Positions 11,479-22,725 of a DNA stretch of 64,000 bases are shown here, in pieces; within the stretch, counting starts at the first letter, position 1; each line of letters begins with the position of its first letter. Below the pieces are notes generated by a model. The model made no database searches, was not told the DNA's origin, and saw nothing but the letters and a program-made list of their open reading frames with translations. Source of the stretch: Phoronis australis. Taxonomy: Eukaryota; Phoronida; Phoronidae. The position numbers and the translations under genes were made by a program. The DNA is taken from the NCBI GenBank assembly GCA_002633005.1, contig NMRA01000097.1, positions 260,686-324,685 on the forward strand, in the 5' to 3' direction.

Positions 11479-13340
11479 TACTGTACTACTCCTGTAAAAA
11501 ATACATTAATTCACAAACAAATAGTTTACAAATAGATGGTCACAAATGCATAATCTAATAGCAATGCAAGGATATTTCATCGCTCCAGCACACTTGTATT
11601 CGCTCCCTTTTTAGAGGCATATACTAGTGCACTTTCCTGTATGTTTTATGTGTATTTCTAAAACCCAGTTCAAAATTACTTTTAGCTTTTTAAACTTTTC
11701 TTTCAATGTATTGTAAAGTAATGCAAGGGAATCCCAGATAGAAAAGCTAATCACAGTGGTACCTAGCTGTATTTTGACGATAGTCTCCATACCATTATCT
11801 AGATGGCTGCTCCTCTACATAATGTAAAGTAAAACTAACACCTTACATCAAAATGAATTCACAAACAGATTCATCTATAAATATTGGCGTAAGATGCGTC
11901 ACACTTTTGGCCTACCGCTGGTCAAATGAACAGTTCAATGACCTTTTTGTCATCGATGGTTTTCTGAAATTGACAGGAATTCCCGAGTGTTGCAAGTAGC
12001 GCAAGCTTTTCTGCTGCATAACGTTAACCCGCTATCTTTGAGCAAAAAGAATTTAGCAAAATAGTTCACCTATAAACAATGGCTTGAGATATGACGTTTT
12101 CTTTGGCCTACAGTTAATGGAATGAAGGTTCAAGAACCTCGTCATCGTGGTCACGCAGTTTAAACAGTTGGAAATTGGGTGAAAAGTGTCAGTGTTGACC
12201 CACGGCGTGCCCATGGTAAAACTGTGTCACTTGAGTGCTCATGTTATCGTGAGTGCAGGTACCATCCGCAAATCACAGAGTCCGTGTTCTAATAGTGCTA
12301 TGTTTGTACGTATACGAAAGAAAAAAGGCAGGCATGGGCAATGGTGTAGATTGGTCTCCACCAGCTGAACGCTCACTGCACCCAAGGTTGGGCGCCAAAA
12401 GATGTAACATGGTCGGACTAGGCAAAACACGATGGAGTTGTTAAAAGACTTTAATGTCGTCGAAGAAACTAAACATCAACTTCAGATGATAATTATTGAA
12501 CCCAATGTCAAATCTTCACCTGTAAAGAAATGACCTATAAACCTGCCAAACTAATTGTCGCATCTCTCAAACCAACTGCAGTCTCTATGAACAGGTGAAA
12601 AGACCAAAATGGTTATATAATTACATAAAAACCATACAGAAACACAGTAAAAATGGTGCAGGCCCAACACACTGGGCAACAACCAGACTTGAAAATAATC
12701 ACCCGCGGTTCAAAACTAAAAAAACAAAAATCCTTTCTATAAGTCTATGAAAAAGCAAATGACATCAACGTAAATAGAACACAAGGTAAATCTAGTACAT
12801 AGAAAATATACAACTGCCGCATATGCTTAACGTTCAGTGCAGAGTAGATTAAACATGGACTTATTCCGTAAGATGGATTCACTACAAGTTCGAAGTAAGT
12901 TTTCGTGAAATGTGGATTTGAAACAAATTGCTCGATCCTACTAGTTTTCACAAGCGAAAGTCTTGCTTTACAAAATGAGCCCTTACAGGTTATGTACATT
13001 ATTTTTCACAAAAAATCACTTACACGAATACCATGAAAGATCATTAAGAAAGACAAAGAAAATGGCGAGTACATACATGTACGCGAAACTTACCAAAAGA
13101 CTGAGCACTACATTGACCCATTGTGGCCTTAGTGTTCCAAGCTTTCACAAAATGACAACAATTCCCTTCACTTTGGTGACCCTTGACAACTACGAAGGCA
13201 ATCCTAAAGCAGGAAATTGTGTGAGTACTTAAACAAGTAAAAATGTTTTTCGAATAACGCGCTGAAGTCTACCGAGCACTGGTGCAACCCTGGCATTTAC
13301 GTAATCAAACAATTTGGGCTGCGGTTAGAGCGACTCAGCA
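11479..13340. other. Intergenic stretch with a diverged short repeat
   Basis: Apart from the LINE tail to about 11560, no gene was recognised. Two related units of about 80 bases start near 11868 and 12063 (cacctataaa...tttggcctac...aatgaa pattern), and a third copy is at 62688-62756. Confidence 0.45.
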
Positions 13341-13348
13341 CACCTGCA

Positions 13349-13494
13349 CTAGTCGACAAGGAATACTTCGTTTGCCATCAGACGACTATTCGACATCCAG
13401 CCAGTGTAAGCTCTGTTGTACCATCTTCCAGGACACGTCTGTACGTGCAGTTCAATGCTGTAGTTCCCTGCTGGAAGTTCGCAGTATCCCCCAA
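13349..13494 (-). CDS. Gene A, terminal exon: CTHRC1-like domain, C-terminal part
   Basis: This is the last coding exon of gene A. A strong acceptor (ctctttcacttgcag) precedes 13494 and the frame runs to a stop at 13349. It translates to GGYCELPAGNYSIELHV...YTGWMSNSRLMANEVFLVD, matching the end of the CTHRC1 globular domain (the VEGLCEGI...STGWNSVSRIIIEE region of the vertebrate protein). The exon enters in phase 1, and the preceding exon (14332-14107) leaves exactly one base, so the join is in frame. CTHRC1 is a secreted glycoprotein linked to matrix remodelling and Wnt signalling in vertebrates; the function of this homologue is not inferable. Confidence 0.8.
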
Positions 13495-13920
13495 CTGCAA
13501 GTGAAAGAGCACAAAGTATATTCATAGGAAAGTGGACACTTTCATAAAAATATCCGGAGTGCGGTTTGCATCGAACTGCGTTCAGTTGGCCAAGGGTCTC
13601 GTAAAGCACTCCCAACTGTTCGCTGATGAAACGAGAACAATGCATAATTCCAGTTTCACCAGTTACCGAACGAAGCTTCCACATTTCACTCCCGTAATTT
13701 TGTATAATTTTGCGTGATCTTTATTTTCCTTACTATCTAGCTTGCGTAGTAGCAGGGGCGGATCCAAGATTTTGAGTTACGGGCATAGGAACAACCAGAA
13801 TGTTTCCTCATGCGCGCGCCCAATCTAAAATGTAAGGATGAAGAGAGTCCCGAATTATTGGGGTTCCAGACCTTATTAATAAAGAACGGGGTTGTTCAAC
13901 GCCTATGCAATGTGCCTCGA

Positions 13921-13933
13921 NNNNNNNNNNNNN
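13921..13933. other. Assembly gap (13 N)
   Basis: Run of N next to a poly-C tract, inside an intron of gene A; a GGGGCGGATCC fragment and a copy of repeat T lie just before it. Confidence 0.95.
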
Positions 13934-14106
13934 GGGGAGCATGGCCCCCTTGCCCCCCCCCCCCCAAGTCCTCTACTGAGTAGGTACGTGTAACGCTGCG
14001 ATTATTTTGGATAAATATCGTGACTTCTGGAAAGCAATACGCGGAGTGCAGGTTGGTCTCACGTGATTATATTTTGTGAAAGTGACGTTTTCGAGAACAC
14101 TCTTAC

Positions 14107-14332
14107 ACAGTGAAGTTTGGTGTTGGTTATCGGAAACGTCGTCCGATCTGTGGAACAACGCTTGATAAATTAATGTTGAAATAGGTCCAGGCTTTGAACA
14201 TTCGGCTCCGTTGAAGGTCAGGTACCATCGGGAACATCCGGGTGTGGTGATGGACGCCAGTGCCTGTCCCAGATCTCCGTTGAACTGTACCGCTAGCAAA
14301 CTCTGAGATGACTTCTTGGTGTACGTGGCCGA
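14107..14332 (-). CDS. Gene A, penultimate exon: core of CTHRC1-like domain
   Basis: The acceptor cctcag precedes 14332 (phase 0). The donor is T|GTAAGA after 14107 and leaves phase 1. The translation starts SATYTKKSSQSLLAVQF and contains the family hallmark CSRWYLTFNGAECSKPGPI, nearly the vertebrate CQRWYFTFNGAECSGPLPI. It ends HQTSL and joins the terminal exon to give F-GGYCE, corresponding to the TSSVEGLCE region. The length of 226 bases is close to the 199-base equivalent exon of gene C. Confidence 0.85.
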
Positions 14333-14813
14333 CTGAGGACGACATAAAATATACAAGAACATCTCACTGAATAACTAGGTGAACGTTATACGATAGCGTG
14401 GAAGTGAGCACAACCCAGTCAACATTACAGTTCTGGACCAGTACTGCCCCATTACCGTCCACGATACTGTCCCAGTACCGCGTGCAGGCCTGTACTGGCA
14501 CAATAACGTCGTGTACACTGGCAAACGTACTGGACCTGTGCTTTGTATTTTGAAAATCAGTAGGATGTAGCGATGGTTCAATCACGCTTTCTAGCTACTT
14601 TTGAACAGCCCAAATGTTCCGCACAAGGTTTTGTAACTAGCGTTCAACACCGTTACAATATGTCAACCACTCGGTCGACTGGGACAAATTGTTGTCTACG
14701 GAAGAGCAAAAATTGTTAAGTACAATCCACGAGGATTTCGAAAATTAGGTAGAAATACACATGTACACTCTGGGTGCACGCAGACCCCCGTTACAACTAG
14801 AATATTTACTCAC

Positions 14814-14917
14814 AGCGCGCTCAATATGCCCGTTGCTTGTACTATCATTCAACGCCCAACTCCATTGGTGAAAGTTGTACTCGGGCAATCGCTGGGTGCT
14901 CCCGTCAGGTGTCTTTA
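14814..14917 (-). CDS. Gene A, exon with start of second CTHRC1-like module
   Basis: The acceptor ttgccaacag precedes 14917 (enters phase 1). The donor GCT|GTGAGT follows 14814 (leaves phase 0), matching the phase of the next exon. The translation includes FHQWSWALNDSTSNGHIERA, corresponding to the CSWNSLN... start of the CTHRC1 globular domain. The Cys of that motif is not obvious here. The 5' side joins in frame to 15221. Confidence 0.75.
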
Positions 14918-15220
14918 CTGTTGGCAAATGAAATACCGCGTACAAGACATTCCCTAACAACCAGTGCTAAAACTACAGGCGACTAACGACGTAATGTTAC
15001 ATTAAATTCCAACAGCAATCAGAAAACTACATGTATGTACAGCGCACAATTAGGCAGTAACATTTTTCTCTAACTGTAAACAATAAACAAGTAAACAATA
15101 TTATGTGTGACGGAATTGTTCATGTTTTAATAAAACCAACAACAGTCAAATTAAGTAAAAAGAACCAGCTTGGAGCGCCATCTCAGAATTGAAAACTCCA
15201 TATCTTTTAAAGAGCAGTAC

Positions 15221-15373
15221 CTGCACTGATGTCAAGGTCATAGCGAATTTCTTCCACGATAATTTTGCTTGTGGTGTTCCAGCCCGTATAGCCGTCCATA
15301 GAACCCTCCGGTCTGGCAATATGAATTTGAATGGATATCAGTCCTTCTGCGATGTTGTCGCACAAGCCTTCAA
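15221..15373 (-). CDS. Gene A, exon with C-terminal part of the first CTHRC1-like module
   Basis: The acceptor ttccttccgtag precedes 15373 (phase 1). The translation reads EGLCDNIAEGLISIQIHI...GYTGWNTTSKIIVEEIRYDLDISA, very close to the vertebrate CTHRC1 C-terminus. At 15221 there is a donor (GCAG|GTACTG, phase 1) that joins in frame to 14917. If the donor is not used, the frame stops five codons later. The exon therefore either ends one protein or links two modules. Its own upstream partner exons were not found between 15.4 and 27.6 kb. Confidence 0.75.
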
Positions 15374-15399
15374 CTACGGAAGGAAAACAAATCAACCAA

Positions 15400-17230
15400 T
15401 CTTGAGAGAAAGTCTATAATCTGTTTCTATTGAGGTGTTCCAAAACTCGCTGTCGTGGAGCATGTTAGTTTTCAGCCATCCTAGTTTTCTTATGAGCCTA
15501 AATCAGAGCCTCGAGAAACCACAGAGGCGGCTGGAATGACACCCAATTGGTGCGAGACGGCCAGTCGTCTCCCTTCTCACCAGTTTGTTTAATCAACATT
15601 TTTTTCAGGGAAATGCAGAATGCCAGGTCATTGTTTAGAAATTTAGCTTTACAGCCAAGCGCCTGAAATATCGGACTCTGTGGCATCCCATCATGTACAT
15701 GAATCACTGGATATATTACGGACTGTCGTATTTTTTACTGTAATAAAAGTACATTAAAACTAATTTCCATCTTACTAAACCTTGTCAACGAAAGCTACTT
15801 TAAGTTCTGAGTGATCTTTTTGGAACTCAACCAGGAAACAGTCAGAAAGCCTAAACATTGGACACCACGTTGCCATTAAGCTGATTATCCTAAGCAACTG
15901 CACCGCCTATGAACGCCTCAGACGTGCAAAGTCGATAGCATACCAAGCAAAAGTGTCTTATTTCAAAACACAGCAAAACGACTTTGAATGAAGCATGCAT
16001 ATATACTATATATACGCAATGAGTTATAATTACCGAATAACATTGCAAGACAATTTAATTGACAAATTTTCAGGGTGCTCTTTTGAAACGAACCCCGGTG
16101 TAAAACAGGTATTGTGGAGCGAAAAACTACACTATTGCACCTTCAAAACAGCCAACCAGGCTGAAAACTCGAACCCTAACCTTTAAAACGGGAACCACGA
16201 GGATAGGACAGGATAGCCAGAGACCAAAACGCCACTCCTTCACTTTCTATCAAATGTTGTTTGATGGAAAATAACCCCACCTAATTTAAGTAGCTGTTGT
16301 GATATGTCATTTTACAATCGGGATAATTTTAGATATACGCATGACCGAATGGCGTTCTACGTCTGCGGCGATGCGATCTTTTGCGTCGGCATTCGGCGCC
16401 TGATGTAATATTGCGTCACCTATTGGGCAGTTCAATCTCTGTTCTTCTTCCACGAAGTTGCGAAGATGTCAAACATATTATTCAACAATGGCACTCAAAA
16501 GTTGAAATAATATTTTTGAAAATAATTTTGGAGAAACTATTGAATAATTTGAAATTAACTAAATACTCAAGCAGATGACAACGTAATGAGGGTTATTGTT
16601 TAAGATTATGTTGAAATTCGCACTCAGACAAGTTGCACGAGTGTTACCGAAAAAAATCCAATAGCAACGTCAATATAATAATAGTTTTGTTATATTATTG
16701 GAAATTTTTAACTATTAAATGCAGAAAACAACTGCAAAGTACTTGAAGGTGCTATTACTCAAATTCTGAGAGTACTGACAACGGTCTCAAAATTTTTTCT
16801 TGGTATCAAGAACATAAAAACAAAGACATCAAAGACAAAAAAGCAAGCCATCCTCAATCCTAACACACACACAAGCGAGCAAGCGCGCGCTCGCACACCC
16901 GCCCCCACAACGTACCCACACACTTATAGTAGAATGTTGTCCGGAAAACGTTGTGGATGACTAGTATCTCAGGGTGACCTGGCATTCATTTAGATTACCT
17001 TTATCTACTTATACGCAAGCCAAAATCATTGATACTTTTTACCCTACAACACCAAACTGAGTATTATTTCTATCAATAAGTTTATGTTATTGCATTCGAA
17101 AAGGATGTGATCGACCCTGTACTGTTTCAGTTTGTGACTAGCGGAAAGTACATGCATCAGAGTACACTGAGTTAAATGTTTCCGAAAATAGTTCTTTACA
17201 TGTATTCTATGTAACATTTAAAACTGCATT
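15400..17230. other. Non-coding stretch; upstream side of gene A
   Basis: No exon with CTHRC1-like words was seen. A CA/GC-rich simple-sequence patch lies near 16863-16925. The rest shows nothing recognised. Confidence 0.45.
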
Positions 17231-17231
17231 G

Positions 17232-17565
17232 TATATAACTTGTAGTCTAGTTGCCAGCCTAATAACTCCCATAGTGAACCCTGCAATGTTGATTACTTTA
17301 TTTTTTTGTTGAAATATATTAAAAATGATCAGGAGAACAAAATTAGCTTGGTTGCACTTAGTGCAACATTGTGCATTTTTTTGCAATTCAAGATGGCGGT
17401 TTCCGCCATTTTAAATTTCGACCAACTTTGTTTTTTTCAACTTGGTGATTAACAGGGTCATGTAATACATTGTTTATACCATTTTCTGTGATGGGGAGTC
17501 CATTTTTGGTTTTATTTTCTTAATACGGGTTCATTTTTAAGGTTAATCCATAGGTCAAAGGTCAA
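17232..17565 (+). repeat. Left inverted repeat of a 4.2 kb element
   Basis: This stretch matches the reverse complement of about 21055-21385 over roughly 320 bases with many substitutions. Shared words in the same order are tagtctagt, accctgcaatgttg, aggagaacaaaatta, cttggttgca, aattcaagatggcgg-like, gagtccattt and ggtcaaag. Confidence 0.6.
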
Positions 17566-17767
17566 AACTGCCTGGCAGCCTTCTGTCATTTTTTTAACTC
17601 ATTATTTTCCATTTCCTTCGTTAACCTCTTCAAGATATATTTTCAAAATGCTCACTATTACATACATGTACTATAGTGGGCCAAACTGTTTGATCACAAG
17701 TTTCATGAGGGTTGTATGGCATGGAAATGCACAAACGATCAGCAGTTCAATGCTCGTGCGTCTAGTA

Positions 17768-18410
17768 TGGTTACTGCCCATTACTCCAAAAATACTCCGA
17801 AAAACCTCTACTCCGAAGAAACCCACGTCCCCTCCAAATATGAACGCATTTGTTTTATTTCATAACCTAATACATCCGCGCTCCCAATCTAAAATATTGG
17901 GGGCTCGAATTTTTGGCAATGTAGACCTTTTACAAACAAAAAACATAGAACTAAAAAACGGGATATCACGTTCAGGGCCATGAATTGTGCATTCGCGCCT
18001 TTTTAGTGGACTTTTGTCTCGTTTTCTCAGACTTTTTGTGGTTTTGAGGGGAACGTTTTTGCCACTTCTTCAAATGGATGGCTCGTTCGAGCTCTCCGAG
18101 CCACCCCCTTGGGTGAGCGCATACAGTGTATGATACATTTTCTCTCGATCAAGTGAACCTCAAAGAAGATAGGATACAAGAGTTGTTAACTACAAACACA
18201 GTAATAATGGCAAAAATAAGTCATTAGACTTCATTGTCCAAATTTGTTTTTGTTTGGGTATTTTGTTAGTTTGTAACAAATTAATAAATCGTTAGTGAAA
18301 TTTTGAGAAAATTTCGGAAGATCGAGTAAAATGTCGTAGTAACGGTGTTTTTTCGGAGTAGACGACCTTCGGAGTAGCTGTTTTTTCGGAGTAGTGGCAT
18401 GGGCCATCGG
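17768..18410. mobile_element. Small fold-back element with CTACTCCGAA motif ends
   Basis: The left end carries three copies of an (A/C)TACTCCGAA-like word (17775-17818). The right end carries the inverted form CGGAGTAG three times (18353-18403), and both sides share GCCCAT next to the outermost unit. The interior holds a copy of repeat T. Confidence 0.55.
17870..18115 (+). repeat. Repeat T, copy 1
   Basis: It matches 39470-39690 and partly 13780-13890. Shared words are tctaaaat, aaaacgggg/aacggga, tttttagtggac, gtctcgttttctca and ggctcgttcgagc. No coding sense is apparent. Confidence 0.6.
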
Positions 18411-19724
18411 ATTATTAACCTCTTACACTCCAGTGTAGTCAACGGTAAGGCTTGAACAGATGCTCTGTAGGTTTACAGTCTCATCACAGACATGATGTAA
18501 CTCCATGTCTACTCAAATGGGGCCAAGTCTCATGAAGAGCTGGTGGTTTACCTAAAGATGGTCCTTCGACAACCGTCTTAAGGAGACCTTTTCTTCATAG
18601 CAGGCCACCATAATTGTGTACGGCACTTGCGCTGGTGTAGCATTCTTCAAAATAAACCAAACGGCGTGGAATTTTTTTTGGCCTAGAATGCAATAGCGTC
18701 TCCATATACGTTGTCTTAATTTTCACAATTTGCACGTAACTTCATTCATAAATAAACAATAAACGACTAAGCGCAATAACGTCAACCTAAACTACGAGAA
18801 AACTTCGACAAAAGTGCGATAAGCATTCAACTAAGATGCCAAACATTTCTGGCAAGAAGTTTATACCAAGTTTAGCAGCGTGACGGAGTTCTTTCGAATT
18901 TTGTTTTGAAGTTTGCTGTGGGTGGAACACCTGTCCAATAATGCCAAGAAGTTCCACTCGAAGCTGCACGCGCACGTGGATGACAAGACCGCTGTAGTAT
19001 CTGTTGACCTATTGTAAGAACAGGCGTACCGTATATCAATAGAGTAAAAGGTTCTGGGGTTATAAGCTCAGCATTTTAATGAGAGCCGAGCAATTAAGTG
19101 GTCATGTGGTTAACAGTGGGTGTGCGCAGCTTGATCCTGCCATGGAGAATATAAATCATGTGGAATGAAGGTGGTGAAGAGCAAACGTCACGTAGTGGAG
19201 TGACAGTAAAAAGACTAAGTACAAGAAGGGAGTAGTGGACCTGGACGAGGATGACTAGACAAAGATTGCAGAGCAGATATAGAAGCACAGACAGCAGATC
19301 ACTCACCAGCTGTCAATTCTCCCATAACTTCTGCAGTCGCCGAGTAGATTCCAGAACGAGCTGGCCATTGGGCATGAGCAGAGCATTCAGATTTTTAGTT
19401 TTGGTGAGCAGTGAATATTACAAAGCAATTAGTAAAATGTCAAAATGCTGGAGATGCTGAAGAAGCCTGTACTGCTAATGGAATGACATTGCGTTTAAAC
19501 GTTGTTCAGTTGCGTGTTAGTCGTAAGCCAGCAATTTAACATTAAGATAGCTTTTTTAATTCGTTTATTTACCCAGAAAGCCTATCATTAATGTATAGCA
19601 GATACGGCTGGGGTTGGGTAGCACCAACTACAGATCTTTACAACTTATTAGAGTATAATACACTGTACATATTATTAATTGAACAAATAAGTATTTGGAA
19701 AATGCATAGCTGATATCTTTCAGT

Positions 19725-20380
19725 ATGAACTTATTGAGTCCACTCACTATAGCCCAGATCGGCAAATACGGCAGTCTGAGGAAGGGTGACAATGCCATTG
19801 TGGTCAAATCTCTTCGATCGCATTATGTCCCAAATAATTCTGCTCCGAAGGTGGTGTTGGTTGTAGATTTAGGTAGCCTTCTAGCCTTCTATCCTTTTGG
19901 CTGTGAAACAATTATTCGCTTTGCAGAAAAATATGACCACGAAGATCCCTACACAAAGGACCCTGAGACGATAACATGAGGAAAAGTTGAGGAATTCATG
20001 CTAACCCCTGTTCTTAAACACCCCTTTTGCCGCTAAACTATTCTACATAACGCTATGTTAAACAACCTTTTATGTGTATGAAGCTATTCCCTTCTATTCA
20101 ACATCGAGTGGGTCATGAAGAGCCACTGTGTAGTTACACATGGTGAAGCAGACGCTGTATAGGTAAATGCTGAAAGTGATGGAAGAAGGCACCCACATCA
20201 TCAGAATCTCTTGTGACAACACTGACGTCTCCGAGCTCTTGATTTATGGGACGACTAATATGCCAGTAGACGTAAAGACTCAAAGGAACAAGTGGAATGG
20301 TAGTATTTCGGACAAGTGCCGCCAGCATGAGAGGTCACAAGACGGGAGGGTACTGGACAGAGAAAAGTTCTTGGTTTGAA
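19725..20380 (+). pseudogene. Degenerate coding remnant of unknown multi-copy family
   Basis: Two open stretches (19725-19979 and 20167-20379, different frames) read like fragments of one protein. The first includes LSPLTIAQIGKYGSLRKGDN and ends in a stop. The second includes IIRISCDNTDVSELLIYG...NMP and KWNGSISD. The DxTDV-x-LL word followed by NMP and a KWNG-like word recalls repeated hypothetical proteins of marine invertebrates that I cannot name with certainty. The position between the long inverted repeats (17.2 and 21.4 kb) suggests an element-encoded gene, but this is inference. Confidence 0.35.
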
Positions 20381-20724
20381 CGTGCTGTCAGAGACGCCAA
20401 TAACCCCTCTCTGAGTAGACAAGGAGGAGCCAAATTGAACTGATCGCAGTCACCGACACGTGGTCAGTTAACTTTGAAGCTGTTCTCCATGAACACCGAC
20501 GCATGGGGTGGTGAAAGTTTCTCGAGAACCAGTTAGTCATCAATCGTCAGTAGAAGAAGACAGGTGGCTCCGCAAACTTGGGAACTTTATTTTATTTTAT
20601 AATAAGTTCCACAAGTCATAGTTTATGAGTTTTCCATGGATTAGTACAGTGCCCATCCTAGTTTACGTATATGTAACTTGCATGAATTACGTGTAATCTA
20701 TTCACATTTTCCTATGCACTATAT

Positions 20725-20890
20725 GAGGAGGCAGTGTGACTTAGTGTACTTCCTCTTCGCAAGGTTGTGTTTTCGAGTCACACGGGGCAAACTTATGGTC
20801 GCCTGATTCAAGTCCCCAGATACTTAGCCCTGTATCAACTAATAAAGCATAAAGATGGTCCAAGGTGATCATTCCGAAGGGCCTTCCTGA
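20725..20890 (+). repeat. tRNA-like SINE remnant
   Basis: A-box-like GTGTGACTTAGTG (20734-20746) is followed about 30 bases later by a B-box-like TTTCGAGTCAC after caaggttgtg. A second B-box-like word, gattcaagtcccc, is at 20804-20816. No intact cloverleaf forms, so it is a SINE relic rather than a tRNA gene. Confidence 0.4.
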
Positions 20891-21054
20891 GCGCCATGCC
20901 TAGGTATGGTACAAAAATAATTTAAACTAGTAATTGAGATGTTGGGAGATTATCTTATTTCATTCTTTACACAATGGAATCAAAGAAAGGATAATTCAGC
21001 GTAGCCAACAAATTTAACATTTCGTTGCGCAAAAGAGCTGAATTTTCGTTGTTT

Positions 21055-21390
21055 CAGTTCAACGTGACTTTTGACCTTTCATTTGACCTTGACTTTGACC
21101 TTGATCCATAAAATAATATCATAAATGGACTCTCCGTCCCATAAAACATTAGAAACCATGAATTGCAGGATCCTACACGGTATCATGTTCAGAGTGTGGA
21201 AATTATGCGAAATTCAAGATGGCGGAAGCCCCTATTTTGAATTATAAAAAATGTTCAAAGATGCAACCAAGTTAATTTTGTTCTCCTAACAACGTATAAT
21301 AAATTTCAAAAAGAAAACTTTACAGTAAACAACATTGCAGGGTCAACTTTTTGGCGACTAGACTATTGAAATTATAAGTAGTCTTAAAAG
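21055..21390 (-). repeat. Right inverted repeat of the 4.2 kb element
   Basis: Reverse-complement partner of 17232-17565, with the same ordered words. Confidence 0.6.
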
Positions 21391-22095
21391 ACAATTACTT
21401 TATATTTTTCCAGTCACCACTTCTAAAGTTATAGCCTTCTTCTTGAAACATTTTTGGGCAATAGGCAAATTTTTGTTCTGCCAAACAATTTCTTATATTA
21501 TTTCACATATTGACACGAAGTTAAAAAAATACGTATCTTAAAAGGTATTATTGGTCCATTTACCTTGATTAACTGAATTTGTAACGGTGTTCTCTTCAGA
21601 AACGACCTATTTCAAATATGTGTATGTATATTCGAGAACTCTATAAATTCAATGAATGAGTAAAATCTGTTATTTTCATTAAGTGGATCATTAATAAAAA
21701 GAACACCACCACTAGCATACTTGCTAAAGATAGATTTTATGTCTATTAGTATTTAATCAGTCTGCTATAAACGTGTTGAGAGTGTGTCATTCGCAACTTG
21801 ATATTCACCTACAGAGCTCCAATCATTGTTATCAGCAGTGCTTTTTCAATGACTTTGCAATAATACACCAGGCAGTAATAACAAATGAGCTTAAAATTCG
21901 TGAGGCTTTACACATCAGTTGGTGCAAGCCCAATCTCAATAGGCAACTAACACACCACAGGTTGTCATTGTTGGTCTAGTTCATTGTCACTCCCTGTAAC
22001 TGACTGTACATGTATCTGTGCTTGTTGCTGGGCCTAGCTAGGTGGCCACTGTATTATCACTTCTGAGGATGGTGTTGAATAAATGACACCGAAAC
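21391..22095. other. Non-coding stretch
   Basis: AT-rich; nothing recognised apart from flanking repeats. Confidence 0.4.
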
Positions 22096-22099
22096 ATGT

Positions 22100-22725
22100 C
22101 AAGTCTTAAAACCGTTGTTGTTTTCTTGAAATTTATGGGGCTGTTTATTTATAAACATAGACCAGTTACTTCGAAATTCGTTCCAAAAAGGATTGGTTAC
22201 TTCGATATCATTTTTAATATAATGACTTCCAAAATTCATAGTTGACTTTGCAATCCCTGATCCAAGTTCAAATAATTTCACCCATTTTGATTAAGAGGTA
22301 CAGTAAGTAGTCATTTTATCCATGAAATTTCGATAGCCTTGTTAAAAAGATTTATATTCATCATTTTAACTCCCTCTTCCTTATAAGTTTTAATTAATAC
22401 ATTTCTCGTCACTCTCTCAACTTTGTTATTCCAAATCAACTTAAAAATGTTTGCGTTCAGTTCATTCATAATAATGTTTGATGGAGAAAGCAGTTTTGTC
22501 ATTATGTGAATAATTTTTGGCCCCATCAAGGTCTTTACAACTGTAGTTTTCCTACCATCTAAGAAAAATCTTGTATCATCGGCATACTCAGTAAGTATAA
22601 ATTAATCATTTTTATGTCGATTGTTTATAATTTCCCCATCTTGTTTCGTCATCATAGCTAATGCTTCAGCACATAAAATGCAAACATACAGTATAGTCTC
22701 AGAAAATATGAAAGACTGTAAGGTT
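22100..22725 (-). mobile_element. LINE 3: Tx1/L1-like fragment
   Basis: On the minus strand the RT palm is visible (FILCAEALAMMTKQDGEI, then YADDTRFFLDG with the YADD codons at 22586-22575). It is followed by the region GPKIIHIMTKLLSPSN, KLIWNN, and EISWIK with a downstream WVKLFELGSGI-like frame. Frames shift several times and the 5' part is absent. The portion 22505-22725 recurs after the N at 24060. Confidence 0.75.

Larger units (their letters stand above)
8004..11560 (+). mobile_element. LINE 1: degenerate Tx1/L1-like non-LTR retrotransposon, split by a solo LTR
   Basis: Reading the plus strand across several frames gives, in order, an endonuclease fragment (about 8020-8270, including FCLQDL and GDARGVTILIS), a linker, RT fingers/palm (9172-9624, with KMKNNKTP, KNWRPIPLLYINYELISARIAERLK and LVDFEKAFD), the C-terminal region (9755-10105) and a zinc-knuckle segment (10318-10515, CMFCKSEPETFLHLYWQC). 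The part holding the catalytic YADD box is deleted between about 9630 and 9755. Stops and frameshifts are frequent. The reading frame is interrupted at 10632 by an LTR and resumes at about 11484 (KNTLIHKQIVYK). Confidence 0.85.
17232..21390. mobile_element. Putative 4.2 kb element with long imperfect inverted repeats
   Basis: The inverted repeats at 17232-17565 and 21055-21390 face outward and enclose 3.5 kb. Inside are a smaller fold-back element (17768-18410), repeat T (17870-18115), a degenerate coding remnant (19725-20380) and a tRNA-like SINE remnant (20725-20890). No target duplication could be fixed because the outer borders fade gradually. Two independent insertions of one repeat in opposite orientation is the alternative. 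Confidence 0.4.

Noticed and set aside
14364-14585. Minus-strand open frames between gene A exons
   Set aside because: They lie in an intron defined by good splice sites and have no domain.
16863-16925. Regulatory or coding signal in a CA/GC-rich patch
   Set aside because: Simple-sequence composition only.
20725-20800. tRNA gene
   Set aside because: A- and B-box-like words exist but acceptor and anticodon stems do not pair; called as SINE remnant instead.
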